Source: Aureibaculum algae (GTDB taxonomy: Bacteria > Bacteroidota > Bacteroidia > Flavobacteriales > Flavobacteriaceae). Taken from it: a stretch of 64,000 nt of DNA. Below the pieces are notes generated by a model. It was not told the DNA's origin. It saw nothing but the letters and a program-made list of their open reading frames with translations, and searched no databases. The first letter of the stretch is position 1, and every line of letters begins with the position of its first letter. This document shows positions 1-8,926 of the stretch, piece after piece. A program made the position numbers and the translations under genes. The stretch is taken from contig NZ_CP040749.1 of the NCBI RefSeq assembly GCF_006065315.1, forward strand, positions 3,052,501 through 3,116,500. The letters run 5' to 3'.

Positions 1-2321
1 TCAACAGTGTATTCAATTTCTGGATCAAAATCAATGTTAGCAACAGTTGTTGTTGTACAACCATTCGCATCTTTTACTGTGATCGTATGATCTCCTTCTG
101 TAGAAACTTCGAAAATGTTAGAATCTTGATAACTTGTACCATTATTGATACTATATTGATACGGTGGCGTACCTCCTGTTCCCGTAGCATCTATTCTTCC
201 GCTTAGGGCATTACCATTACACGGCATAATATTATCTAAAACACTATTCGTAGCTTGTAATAAAGTTGGTTCACCAATGGTAAAGTTGAATACATCAAAA
301 CAACCATCAGTGTTCGTAACTTTAACTGAATAGTCTCCAATATCTAATCCTGTAAAATCAAATGATTTCGCTGCTGTAGGCCCTTCCGTTGCAATAACAC
401 TACCAGCTTGTGATAATTCATAAGTAAAAGTAGCTGCATCATCAGTTATAGTAACATTAACCTTACCATCTTCACTATCCTTACATAAGGCATCAGAAGG
501 AGTGAATGCAACATCTAAACCAAGAACTGTTATTGTTCGAGTAGTTATCGTACAACCTATTTTTGTTTGTGTAACAGTATAAACACCAGGTCCATTAATT
601 GAAATCGTTTGACCGGTACCTAAATCATTACCATTCTGGTCTACCCATTCATAAACATTATAACCATCATGACCAGAAATTGTTAACGTATTATTACAAT
701 ACTCTTCAGTACTATCAAATTGACAAGAACTAGTATCTACATATAAATCCATAGAACCAACATTTGGCAATCCACAGCCATTAACTCCTATTAAACCTGG
801 TTGATCTGAAACATTTTCACCAGAAGTTACCCCTCCATATGATGAGCTGATTGTATTTTGTAATAAATTAGTACATGCATCTGTATAATCAAAACAATTA
901 TCAGAAGCAGTTACTTGATATCTTATATTATATGAATCTGAAGCACTATTTCTTAAGACTAGTGTATCATCAATAGTAAACGTTATTTGTCTGGTAGCAG
1001 CATTAAATGTATGTGTAATTAAACCAGCGGCCAATGGTGTGCCTGATGCATCTAAAAATTCAAATGTAGTATCATCTAAAGTTACATTTAGAGGTAACGT
1101 GTTAGTCACCACCGTGCTTGTAGCATCATCAGTACCAATATTTTTAAAATTAACATTATACCAAACTGTTTCACCTAGTTGTACTGGTGAATTATAGGTT
1201 ATTGGATTGTTAGAAGTATCTTCAACACTAGTTAGTACTTGTAATACAGGCTCAATTATATTTATTGAAAAAGTATTTAAAAAAGTAAAGATATGATCTC
1301 CACCTACATTATTTGTTACCCGTACAGTTGCTCCAGTTTCACCATTTCCAATTAGCACATTACCCCCATTTAATGGTGTGAAATCTAATATTTTCTGATC
1401 CCATCCTAACGTGTTAGAACTATTTAAATTTCTATCGGTGTCTACAACTCCATCATGAGTAATATTACTACTGAAAAAATTATTGATATCATTTGCATCA
1501 TCATATAATGAAGTAAAACTAGTTTTTCCATCTGCCTTAAACTGCATATGATCACCATACAAACCTAAATCTCCTTCTAAGGCTGCAACCCCCACTTTAC
1601 CCTCAACAGGACCTGATGGTGGAGTTGTAAAACCTGAATAACTAAAATCAACTACGTTGTTTGGTGAATTTCTAACCGCAGACATACCATCAAACGTACT
1701 GATGTACTTTCGTGGCTCAGATGGATCTTCATATACAATAACTAAAGACCAACCTGCGGCATTATTTGTACCAACATTTGTACTTAAGTCAGCTACATAG
1801 TAATCTCCATTAGGGTTGGTAATAGAAGTTACAATACTTGTAACATCTTTATAGAACACTAAATCTAAATCTTCTCTTTTAGAGACGTCTGTTATATCGG
1901 CTGTTATTAGCTGATAGGCACCTCCAGGTATTTTAAATTTAACTTCATTAGGAGCCGGAGTTGAAGGAGCTCCCACTGCACCCCAATATAAACCAGCATA
2001 AACAACTCGGTTACAAGAACCTGTTGTAAATTTAGCACTACTTGAATTAAAAGTATTAGTATCACCATCAATATCAACAAAAACCATATCAATATCATTG
2101 TTACGATCTGTACCATTGTAAGGTTGATCACTAGTTTCTCCTAAAATGGAATTTCCGATAATTGTTAATTCTCCATTTATTCCAGTAGATTCAAATCTCT
2201 TTTCAAATGGAATTGTAGTTTGAGCACTGGAGATTAAAGGAAATATTAAAAGTGCCACTAATAATAAAAGCGTGATGTAAATAAAATTACACTTTTGTGT
2301 AGTTTGTTGGGTTGATTTCAT
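1..2321 (-). CDS. Large secreted adhesin-like protein, partial (C-terminal part beyond the left edge)
   Basis: The frame is open from an ATG at 2321-2319 to the window edge, giving 773 codons without a stop. The N-terminus has a basic start, a long Leu/Ile-rich hydrophobic stretch and a likely cleavage after SSAQ (about residues 1-35), so it is exported. Residues about 60-330 resemble the N-terminal region of flavobacterial surface proteins (VVYAGLYWGA, VIVYEDPSEPRKYISTFDG). Residues about 350-500 look like a DUF11-type repeat (GETVWYNVNFKNIGTDDAT). The rest is Cys-containing SprB/PKD-like repeats (PPYQYSINNG, TVKDANGC). Proteins of this build usually end in a T9SS type B sorting domain and serve as gliding or surface adhesins, but that end is outside the window. 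The exact function is not known. Confidence 0.85.
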   Translation of the reverse strand, partial: MKSTQQTTQKCNFIYITLLLLVALLIFPLISSAQTTIPFEKRFESTGINGELTIIGNSILGETSDQPYNGTDRNNDIDMVFVDIDGDTNTFNSSSAKFTTGSCNRVVYAGLYWGAVGAPSTPAPNEVKFKIPGGAYQLITADITDVSKREDLDLVFYKDVTSIVTSITNPNGDYYVADLSTNVGTNNAAGWSLVIVYEDPSEPRKYISTFDGMSAVRNSPNNVVDFSYSGFTTPPSGPVEGKVGVAALEGDLGLYGDHMQFKADGKTSFTSLYDDANDINNFFSSNITHDGVVDTDRNLNSSNTLGWDQKILDFTPLNGGNVLIGNGETGATVRVTNNVGGDHIFTFLNTFSINIIEPVLQVLTSVEDTSNNPITYNSPVQLGETVWYNVNFKNIGTDDATSTVVTNTLPLNVTLDDTTFEFLDASGTPLAAGLITHTFNAATRQITFTIDDTLVLRNSASDSYNIRYQVTASDNCFDYTDACTNLLQNTISSSYGGVTSGENVSDQPGLIGVNGCGLPNVGSMDLYVDTSSCQFDSTEEYCNNTLTISGHDGYNVYEWVDQNGNDLGTGQTISINGPGVYTVTQTKIGCTITTRTITVLGLDVAFTPSDALCKDSEDGKVNVTITDDAATFTYELSQAGSVIATEGPTAAKSFDFTGLDIGDYSVKVTNTDGCFDVFNFTIGEPTLLQATNSVLDNIMPCNGNALSGRIDATGTGGTPPYQYSINNGTSYQDSNIFEVSTEGDHTITVKDANGCTTTTVANIDFDPEIEYTV

Positions 2322-2559
2322 TTTGTACAAGTATTTAGCGAATGAATAAGTAAAACGCGAGTTTATGTTCTTTAGTATACACATAACAACTAATGAACAA
2401 AAATTCCTACCCTAATTATTAAAATAAACTATTATTGCACTAAAAATGAAGAACTTGGAAGGCATTAAATTTTCTTTTAAAATGTGTTCTTTTTTATAAA
2501 AAATCTTTCAAAATTGAAAATTAAAACGCAAACGTCTTGCCAGAAAAACTTTGGAGTAT

Positions 2560-3330
2560 TTAATTGTTTTTTATACTGTTTTTTACAATAGATAACAATA
2601 CGTATAATACTATTATTAAAGGGATTGCGTAGATGTAAAAGAACACTACGAGTACTGTAGAAATTACCAAAAAGGAAAGTTCTATATAATTATTGCTTAA
2701 AGAAAAGTTTTTAAATTTTAAAGAGAAAAGTGGAATTTCCGTATTCATTAAAAAACTAAAGAGAAGGGTAACAACAATTAAAAAATAGGGATTTGATACA
2801 AGATTAAAAATAAAATCATTATTACCAAAAGCTAAAATTACAGGTAGGCTGAGAACGAATAAAGCCATAGCCGGAGTTGGTAACCCTATAAACGAAGAAG
2901 TTTGACGATCATCCAAATTAAATTTCGCCAATCTATAGGCTGCTGCCAATGTTAAAATTATTCCTACAAATGGTAAGAGTTGTACTGTGTGAATTTTAAA
3001 ACCAATCCAATTTAAAGATTCCGTTTTCTCAAACATCGAGACTTCAAACGAATCATGATTTAAAGAACTTAAAATCAACTGAAACATTACAATACCTGGC
3101 ACTACTCCACTTGTTACAACATCGGCTAAGGAATCTAATTGCAAACCTAATTCACTCTGAACATTTAATAATCGTGCCGCCAAGCCATCAAAAAAGTCAA
3201 AAAAGATACCCAGCAACACAAAAATGGCTGCAGTTACTAAGTCATTATTTGCGGCAAATAGCACAGCAATGACACCAGAAAACAAGTTTAATAATGTTAT
3301 AATATTTGGAATATGTTTTTTAATGACGAT
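2560..3330 (-). CDS. pssA: CDP-diacylglycerol--serine O-phosphatidyltransferase
   Basis: This membrane enzyme makes phosphatidylserine from CDP-diacylglycerol and L-serine, the first step to phosphatidylethanolamine. The CDP-alcohol phosphotransferase signature D-G-x2-A-R-x8-G-x3-D-x3-D is complete (FFDGLAARLL through QLDSLADV), and several hydrophobic segments follow. The start is unusual. No ATG or GTG exists between the upstream in-frame stop (3339-3337) and the conserved N-terminal helix KKHIPNIITLLNLFSG. A TTG at 3285 would cut off that helix. The ATC at 3330 aligns best with the usual family N-terminus; ATT at 3324 is the alternative. A candidate -7 box lies just upstream at 3354-3347. 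It is divergent from parE. The function is secure and the start is inferred. Confidence 0.9.
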   Translation of the reverse strand: MVIKKHIPNIITLLNLFSGVIAVLFAANNDLVTAAIFVLLGIFFDFFDGLAARLLNVQSELGLQLDSLADVVTSGVVPGIVMFQLILSSLNHDSFEVSMFEKTESLNWIGFKIHTVQLLPFVGIILTLAAAYRLAKFNLDDRQTSSFIGLPTPAMALFVLSLPVILAFGNNDFIFNLVSNPYFLIVVTLLFSFLMNTEIPLFSLKFKNFSLSNNYIELSFLVISTVLVVFFYIYAIPLIIVLYVLLSIVKNSIKNN

Positions 3331-3346
3331 AGGGTTTTAGGGTAAA

Positions 3347-3354
3347 CAAATTTA
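3347..3354 (-). promoter_or_regulatory. Candidate -7 box for pssA
   Basis: The minus strand reads TAAATTTG, a perfect match to the Bacteroidetes TAnnTTTG element. Transcription would start near 3341, about 10 nt before the ATC at 3330, which suits a start codon at 3330 or 3324. No clear -33 TTG sits at the usual distance. Confidence 0.4.
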
Positions 3355-3424
3355 GAGAAATATTAATAAATTTACTTTAAACAATTAAATATATAATTAT
3401 GTTAATAAAATATAGGGATAGTTT

Positions 3425-3454
3425 TTTGTAATTTATTATGATTTCTTACTTTAG
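3425..3454 (+). promoter_or_regulatory. Candidate parE-parC promoter
   Basis: TTTG at 3425-3428 and TACTTTAG at 3447-3454 (7 of 8 to TAnnTTTG) are 18 nt apart. The predicted transcript starts near 3461, which excludes the upstream ATG at 3438 and supports the start at 3483. Confidence 0.4.
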
Positions 3455-3482
3455 CAAACATACAAAAATCCCAAGCAACTTA

Positions 3483-5339
3483 ATGTCAGAACAAACCAAA
3501 TATACTGAAGATAATATTAGATCACTAGATTGGAAAGAGCATATCCGTATGCGTCCGGGTATGTATATTGGTAAATTAGGTGATGGCTCTTCGGCTGATG
3601 ATGGTATTTACATCCTTATAAAAGAGGTCATTGACAATTCTATTGATGAATATGTAATGGGTGCTGGAAAAACCATAGAAATTTCTGTGAAAGACAAAGT
3701 GGTGACTGTAAGAGATTATGGTCGTGGTATTCCGCTTGGTAAGGTGGTTGATGTAGTATCTAAAATGAATACGGGTGGCAAGTACGATTCTAGAGCTTTT
3801 AAAAAATCAGTGGGTCTAAATGGAGTGGGTACAAAAGCAGTAAATGCGTTATCATCTCACTTTAAAGTGCAATCGGTTCGTGACAATAAGTCGAAAATTG
3901 CTGAATTTGAACAAGGAAACTTGACTTTAGATGATAAAATTCAAGATTCTTCTTTACGAAAAGGTACTAAAGTCAGTTTTACACCTGACGAAATTATTTT
4001 TAACAATTACAAATACAGAAACGAGTATATCATAAAAATGATTAAAAATTATGTCTATCTCAATACGGGATTGACGATACTTTTTAATGGTGAAAAATAT
4101 TATTCTGAAAATGGCTTAAAAGATTTATTGGAAGAAAATATTGCTGAAGAAGATATGGTTTACCCAATCATACATTTACAAGGTGATGATATAGAAATTG
4201 CTTTAACCCATAGTAAATCGCAATACAGTGAAGAATTTCACTCTTTTGTAAATGGGCAACACACCACACAGGGTGGTACACACCAAAATGCCTTTAGAGA
4301 AGCGGTTGTAAAAACGGTTCGTGATTTTTTTGGAAAGAACTATGAGGCATCAGATGTTAGAAAATCAGTAGTCTCTGCCATTAGCGTAAAGGTAATGGAA
4401 CCTGTTTTTGAGAGTCAAACCAAAACAAAATTGGGATCCACAGAAATGGGTGGAAAATTACCCACAGTACGGACTTTTATACTTGATTTTGTAAAGCGAA
4501 ACCTTGACAATTATTTGCACAAAAATCCAGCTACGGCTGAACAAATGCAAAAGAAAATCTTACAAGCAGAACGTGAGCGTAAAGATTTGTCTGGAATTAG
4601 AAAACTAGCCAGAGACCGAGCCAAGAAAGCTAATTTACACAATAAGAAATTACGAGATTGCCGTGTACATTTAGGTGATATGAAAAAAGACAATCGTTTG
4701 GATAGTACTTTGTTTATTACGGAGGGAGATTCAGCGAGTGGTTCTATTACTAAATCTAGAAATGTAAATACGCAGGCAGTATTTAGTTTAAGAGGTAAGC
4801 CTCTGAATTCCTTCGGTATGAGCAAAAAAATTGTTTATGAAAATGAAGAATTCAATTTATTACAGGCGGCTTTAAATATTGAAGATGGAATAGAGAATTT
4901 AAGATATAATAACATTGTAATTGCTACTGATGCGGATGTTGATGGTATGCATATTCGATTATTATTGATTACTTTTTTCTTACAGTTTTTTCCAGAATTG
5001 ATAAAAGAAGGTCATTTATTCATTTTAGATACGCCACTCTTTAGGGTGAGAGACAAAAAAGAAACCTTTTATTGTTATTCAGAAACGGAAAAACAAAATG
5101 CTATTAAAAAATTAAGAGGTAAGCCAGAAATGACAAGGTTTAAAGGATTGGGAGAGATATCACCTGACGAATTTGCAAACTTCATTGGAGATAGTATTCG
5201 CTTAGACCCTGTTATGCTTGACAAAGAAATGTCTATAGAACAATTGTTGACTTTTTATATGGGTAAAAACACCCCAGACCGTCAAAAATTTATAATTAAT
5301 AATCTAAAAGTTGAACTTGATTTAGTTGAAGAAGTATAA
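3483..5339 (+). CDS. parE: DNA topoisomerase IV subunit B
   Basis: This is the ATPase subunit of topoisomerase IV, which unlinks daughter chromosomes together with ParC. The 618-residue protein has the GHKL ATPase motifs [10 protein letters not shown] and GRGIP, the phosphate-binding [13 protein letters not shown] loop, and a TOPRIM domain with EGDSASG (about residue 413) and DADVDG (about residue 482). A longer frame opens at 3438, but [17 protein letters not shown] is the usual flavobacterial N-terminus and the candidate promoter lies inside the longer frame. The short length and the pairing with an 875-residue ParC argue for topo IV rather than gyrase. The stop codon overlaps the parC ATG by one base, so the two are translationally coupled. 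Confidence 0.95.
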   Translation: MSEQTKYTEDNIRSLDWKEHIRMRPGMYIGKLGDGSSADDGIYILIKEVIDNSIDEYVMGAGKTIEISVKDKVVTVRDYGRGIPLGKVVDVVSKMNTGGKYDSRAFKKSVGLNGVGTKAVNALSSHFKVQSVRDNKSKIAEFEQGNLTLDDKIQDSSLRKGTKVSFTPDEIIFNNYKYRNEYIIKMIKNYVYLNTGLTILFNGEKYYSENGLKDLLEENIAEEDMVYPIIHLQGDDIEIALTHSKSQYSEEFHSFVNGQHTTQGGTHQNAFREAVVKTVRDFFGKNYEASDVRKSVVSAISVKVMEPVFESQTKTKLGSTEMGGKLPTVRTFILDFVKRNLDNYLHKNPATAEQMQKKILQAERERKDLSGIRKLARDRAKKANLHNKKLRDCRVHLGDMKKDNRLDSTLFITEGDSASGSITKSRNVNTQAVFSLRGKPLNSFGMSKKIVYENEEFNLLQAALNIEDGIENLRYNNIVIATDADVDGMHIRLLLITFFLQFFPELIKEGHLFILDTPLFRVRDKKETFYCYSETEKQNAIKKLRGKPEMTRFKGLGEISPDEFANFIGDSIRLDPVMLDKEMSIEQLLTFYMGKNTPDRQKFIINNLKVELDLVEEV

Positions 5340-7966
5340 TGCAAGAAGAAGAAGAAATCCAACCCGAAAATAATCAAGAAAACCTTTCAGACGAGACCAT
5401 AACTAAGGTCTCAGGCATGTATAAAGATTGGTTTTTAGACTATGCCTCATATGTAATATTAGAACGTGCAGTACCAGCCATTGATGATGGTTTAAAACCT
5501 GTACAGCGGCGAATTATGCAGTCTATGAAAGATTTAGACGACGGTCGTTACAACAAAGTTGCCAATTTAGTGGGTCACACCATGCAGTACCATCCGCATG
5601 GAGATGCTAGTATTGCTGATGCCATGGTACAACTTGGCCAAAAAGAATTACTTATTGATATGCAGGGAAACTGGGGTAATATCCTTACTGGGGATAGAGC
5701 TGCAGCTTCGAGATATATAGAAGCTAGGTTATCCAAATTTGCCTTAGAAGTTGTTTTTAATCCGAAAACTACGGAGTGGCAAGCGTCGTACGATGGTCGT
5801 CGTAAGGAACCCATAGATTTACCTGTTAAATTCCCTTTATTATTAGCTCAAGGTGCTGAAGGTATCGCCGTTGGTTTATCTACAAAAATACTACCGCATA
5901 ATTTTAATGAACTTATTGATGCCTCTATAAAGCATCTCAAAGGAAAAAGCTTCGTACTTCTTCCTGATTTTTTAACAGGAGGTATTGCGGATGTTACAAA
6001 CTATAACGAAGGCAAACGAGGAGGCAAAGTTAGGGTACGTTCAAAAATATCTCAATTTGACAAAAACACACTAGTTATCAATGAGATACCTTTTGGAACC
6101 ACAACCTCTTCTTTAATTGACTCTGTACTTAAAGCTAACGACAAAGGCAAAATAAAAATAAAGAAAATAGAAGATAATACCGCTGCTACAGTTGAAATAT
6201 TAGTGCATTTACCAAATGGCGTTTCGCCAGATAAAACGATTGATGCCCTCTATGCTTTTACCAATTGCGAGGTTTCTATTTCACCACTGTGCTGTATTAT
6301 TGAAAATAATAAACCGATTTTTATCGGGGTTAATGAAATGCTACGTAAATCTACCGATCACACGGTAGCATTATTAAAACAAGAGCTTGAAATTCAACTT
6401 CAAGAATTAGAAGAACAGTGGCATTTTGCTTCATTAGAACGCATTTTTATTGAAAACAGGATTTATCGCGACATTGAAGAAGAAGAAACTTGGAAAGGCG
6501 TTATTGCCGCTATTGACAAAGGTTTAAAACCACATACAAAACATTTAAAACGAAAGGTTACTGAAGAAGATATTGTTCGTTTAACGGAAATAAGAATTAA
6601 AAAAATATCAAAATTTGATATTGACAAAGCTAAACAGTTTATAGAAAGTCTTGAAGAAAAAATTGCTGAAGTAAAACATCATTTAGCAAATTTAATAGTA
6701 TTTGCTATTGATTACTTTAAAAACTTAAAGGAAAAATACGGTAAAGACAAAGATAGAAAAACTGAAATTAGAATCTTTGAAGACATTGTAGCCACTAAGG
6801 TTGCCATGAAAAATGCTAAACTTTATGTCAACCGGAAAGAAGGGTTTTTCGGAACATCTTTACGTAAAGATGAATTTGTAGCCGATTGTGCAGACATCGA
6901 TGACATTATTGTTTTTCTTGAAGATGGTAGAATGGTCGTTTCAAAAATAGATTCCAAAACTTTTGTCGGTAAAAATATTATACATATTGCTGTTTTTAAG
7001 AAAAAAGACAAGCGTACGGTTTACAATATGATTTATCGTGATGGAAAGGCTGGCCCAACGTATATGAAACGCTTTTCTGTAACCAGTATCACCAGAGATA
7101 AAGATTATGATCTAACTGCGGGCAACAAAGGCTCTAGTGTGCTCTATTTCTCTGCAAATCCAAATGGTGAAGCAGAAGTGGTAATGGTTTATTTAAGAGC
7201 TTTAGGCAATGTAAAAAAATTAAAATGGGAAATTGATTTTGCAGATTTAGCAATAAAAGGTCGTGGTAGTAAAGGGAATACTGTTACAAAACATGCTGTT
7301 AAAAAAATAGAACTTAAAGAAAGAGGAATCTCTACACTTAAACCACGTAAAATTTGGTTTGACGATACCGTACAAAGGCTGAATGTTGAAAACAGAGGTG
7401 ATTTATTAGGTGAATTTACGGCTGAAGATCGTTTGCTAATTATCACACAATCGGGAACAGTAAAAACGATAATGCCTGAACTTTCTGCTCATTTTGATGA
7501 TGACATGATTATTCTAGAAAAATGGATTCCAAATAAACCTATTTCTGCAATTCATTATGATGGCGAAAAAGAACGTTATTATGTCAAGCGTTTTATGATT
7601 GACAATCCTAACAAGGAGGAAATATTCATTTCTGAACATCCAAAATCGCAACTTGAAATTGTAGCCACTGATTTCAGACCTATCGCCGAAGTTATTTTCT
7701 CTAAACGTGCTTTAGAAAACGAAACAGTTAACTTTGAAGAATTTATTGCAGTAAAAGGCATTAAGGCGATTGGAAATCAACTAACTACAGATAAAATAAA
7801 ACAAGTAAACCTACTTGAACCTCTTCCTTATATAGAACCAGAGGTAAACACAGTTGATGTAGTTGAGGAAGTAGAAATAGACAACACTAAACCTGAATCA
7901 AAACCAGAAGTTAATAACGATGAAGACGCCTCTGAAGATGATGATGGACAAATCACATTGTTTTAG
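5339..7966 (+). CDS. parC: DNA topoisomerase IV subunit A
   Basis: This is the DNA-cleaving subunit of topoisomerase IV. The 875-residue protein has the winged-helix/tower domain with the catalytic Tyr126 in AAASRYIEARLS and the HPHGD motif at 85-89. In the quinolone region the residues aligned with E. coli ParC Ser80 and Glu84 are Ala90 and Asp94. A C-terminal beta-pinwheel-like half follows (for example KGRGSKGNTVTKHA). The tail after about residue 830 is acidic and low-complexity (EDASEDDDGQITLF). It forms an operon with parE (one-base overlap) and converges on the redoxin gene 15 nt downstream. Confidence 0.95.
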   Translation: MQEEEEIQPENNQENLSDETITKVSGMYKDWFLDYASYVILERAVPAIDDGLKPVQRRIMQSMKDLDDGRYNKVANLVGHTMQYHPHGDASIADAMVQLGQKELLIDMQGNWGNILTGDRAAASRYIEARLSKFALEVVFNPKTTEWQASYDGRRKEPIDLPVKFPLLLAQGAEGIAVGLSTKILPHNFNELIDASIKHLKGKSFVLLPDFLTGGIADVTNYNEGKRGGKVRVRSKISQFDKNTLVINEIPFGTTTSSLIDSVLKANDKGKIKIKKIEDNTAATVEILVHLPNGVSPDKTIDALYAFTNCEVSISPLCCIIENNKPIFIGVNEMLRKSTDHTVALLKQELEIQLQELEEQWHFASLERIFIENRIYRDIEEEETWKGVIAAIDKGLKPHTKHLKRKVTEEDIVRLTEIRIKKISKFDIDKAKQFIESLEEKIAEVKHHLANLIVFAIDYFKNLKEKYGKDKDRKTEIRIFEDIVATKVAMKNAKLYVNRKEGFFGTSLRKDEFVADCADIDDIIVFLEDGRMVVSKIDSKTFVGKNIIHIAVFKKKDKRTVYNMIYRDGKAGPTYMKRFSVTSITRDKDYDLTAGNKGSSVLYFSANPNGEAEVVMVYLRALGNVKKLKWEIDFADLAIKGRGSKGNTVTKHAVKKIELKERGISTLKPRKIWFDDTVQRLNVENRGDLLGEFTAEDRLLIITQSGTVKTIMPELSAHFDDDMIILEKWIPNKPISAIHYDGEKERYYVKRFMIDNPNKEEIFISEHPKSQLEIVATDFRPIAEVIFSKRALENETVNFEEFIAVKGIKAIGNQLTTDKIKQVNLLEPLPYIEPEVNTVDVVEEVEIDNTKPESKPEVNNDEDASEDDDGQITLF

Positions 7967-7981
7967 ATAAACCCTGATAAA

Positions 7982-8539
7982 CTATTTTTTCCATTTAATC
8001 CCACAACCAATACTGGGCTTCTGAATAGATTCATTGTCTTTATTAGTCAATAGGCAGTCTAAAGCATGACGTAAATCGCTACCCGTTACCGCTAACCCAT
8101 TACCAGGTCTGGAATCGTCAAATTGTCCACGATAGGCCAATTTTAAATCCGTATCAAAAACATACAAATCAGGAGTACAGGCCGCATCATACGTTTTAGC
8201 CACCTCTTGGGTTTCGTCATACAAATAAGGAAAAGGATATTTTAATTCTTTAGCTACTTTTTTCATTAAATAGGGAGCATCCTGTGGGTAATTTTCTACA
8301 TCATTGGAAGAAATAGCAATAAATGATATTCCATTACTGATATAATCATTTGCAACCTTTACCAGCTCCTCATTTATATGGATAACAAATGGGCAATGAT
8401 TACAAATAAATAGCATAACAGTCCCCTTTTCCCCTTTTAAATTAGTCAATGACAACGACTGGTCAGTCACTGTATCTTTTAAATTAAATTTAGGTGCTTT
8501 TGTTCCTAAAGGAATCATATTTGAGGGTGTTCTCGCCAT
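7982..8539 (-). CDS. Thioredoxin-like/redoxin family protein
   Basis: A 185-residue AhpC/TSA-redoxin fold protein. The redox motif is C46-N-H-C49 in MLFICNHCPFV, followed by typical strands (ISFIAISSNDVENYPQD) and the cis-Pro region DAACTPDLYVFD. It has no signal peptide, so it should be cytoplasmic. This subgroup is widespread in Bacteroidota and is usually called thioredoxin family protein; its substrate is unknown. The CNHC motif differs from the CGPC of thioredoxin, so a peroxidase or disulfide-exchange role is only an inference. It is transcribed divergently from the CsaA-like gene. Confidence 0.85.
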   Translation of the reverse strand: MARTPSNMIPLGTKAPKFNLKDTVTDQSLSLTNLKGEKGTVMLFICNHCPFVIHINEELVKVANDYISNGISFIAISSNDVENYPQDAPYLMKKVAKELKYPFPYLYDETQEVAKTYDAACTPDLYVFDTDLKLAYRGQFDDSRPGNGLAVTGSDLRHALDCLLTNKDNESIQKPSIGCGIKWKK

Positions 8540-8586
8540 TATTTTAGATTATATTTGTAGTTTTATAGCATAAAATTACTAAAAAT

Positions 8587-8925
8587 ATGTCAGACATAAT
8601 TTCTTTTGAAGATTTCACTAAAATAGACATCAGAACAGGTACTATTATTGAAGTGAATGACTTTCCAAAAGCAAAAAAACCCGCGTATCAACTTACTATA
8701 GATTTCGGGAAATTAGGAATTAAAAAATCCAGTGCACAAATAACAGATCTCTATTCAAAAGAAGACTTACTAAATAAACAAATAACGGCCGTTGTCAATT
8801 TTAAACCGAAACAAATTGCCAATTTCGTCAGCGAATGTTTGGTGCTAGGTATTGAAAACAACAATAAAGAAGTGGTACTCTTAAAATCAACTATAAAAAC
8901 TATTAACGGTACGCCAATTAATTAA
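8587..8925 (+). CDS. csaA: tRNA-binding domain protein, CsaA-like
   Basis: A 112-residue single OB-fold protein of the EMAP-II/Trbp111 class. The start FEDFTKIDIRTGTIIEVNDFPKAKKPAYQLTIDFG and the middle SSAQITDLY match the CsaA family, dimeric tRNA-binding chaperone-like proteins. The length equals that of the family. The next gene starts 1 nt after its stop, so the pair is probably co-transcribed, although no functional link is apparent. Confidence 0.88.
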   Translation: MSDIISFEDFTKIDIRTGTIIEVNDFPKAKKPAYQLTIDFGKLGIKKSSAQITDLYSKEDLLNKQITAVVNFKPKQIANFVSECLVLGIENNNKEVVLLKSTIKTINGTPIN

Positions 8926-8926
8926 T

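Noticed and set aside
1907..2131. A separate 74-residue Leu/Ile-rich frame on the minus strand
   Set aside because: It lies out of frame inside the continuous adhesin gene, and its composition is that of a shifted reading.
3438..3482. Longer parE start at 3438
   Set aside because: The candidate promoter at 3425-3454 covers it, and [12 protein letters not shown] at 3483 is the conserved family start.
5600..5640. parC substitution at the quinolone site (Ala90) as acquired resistance
   Set aside because: The position varies naturally between phyla and no sensitive relative is at hand for comparison.
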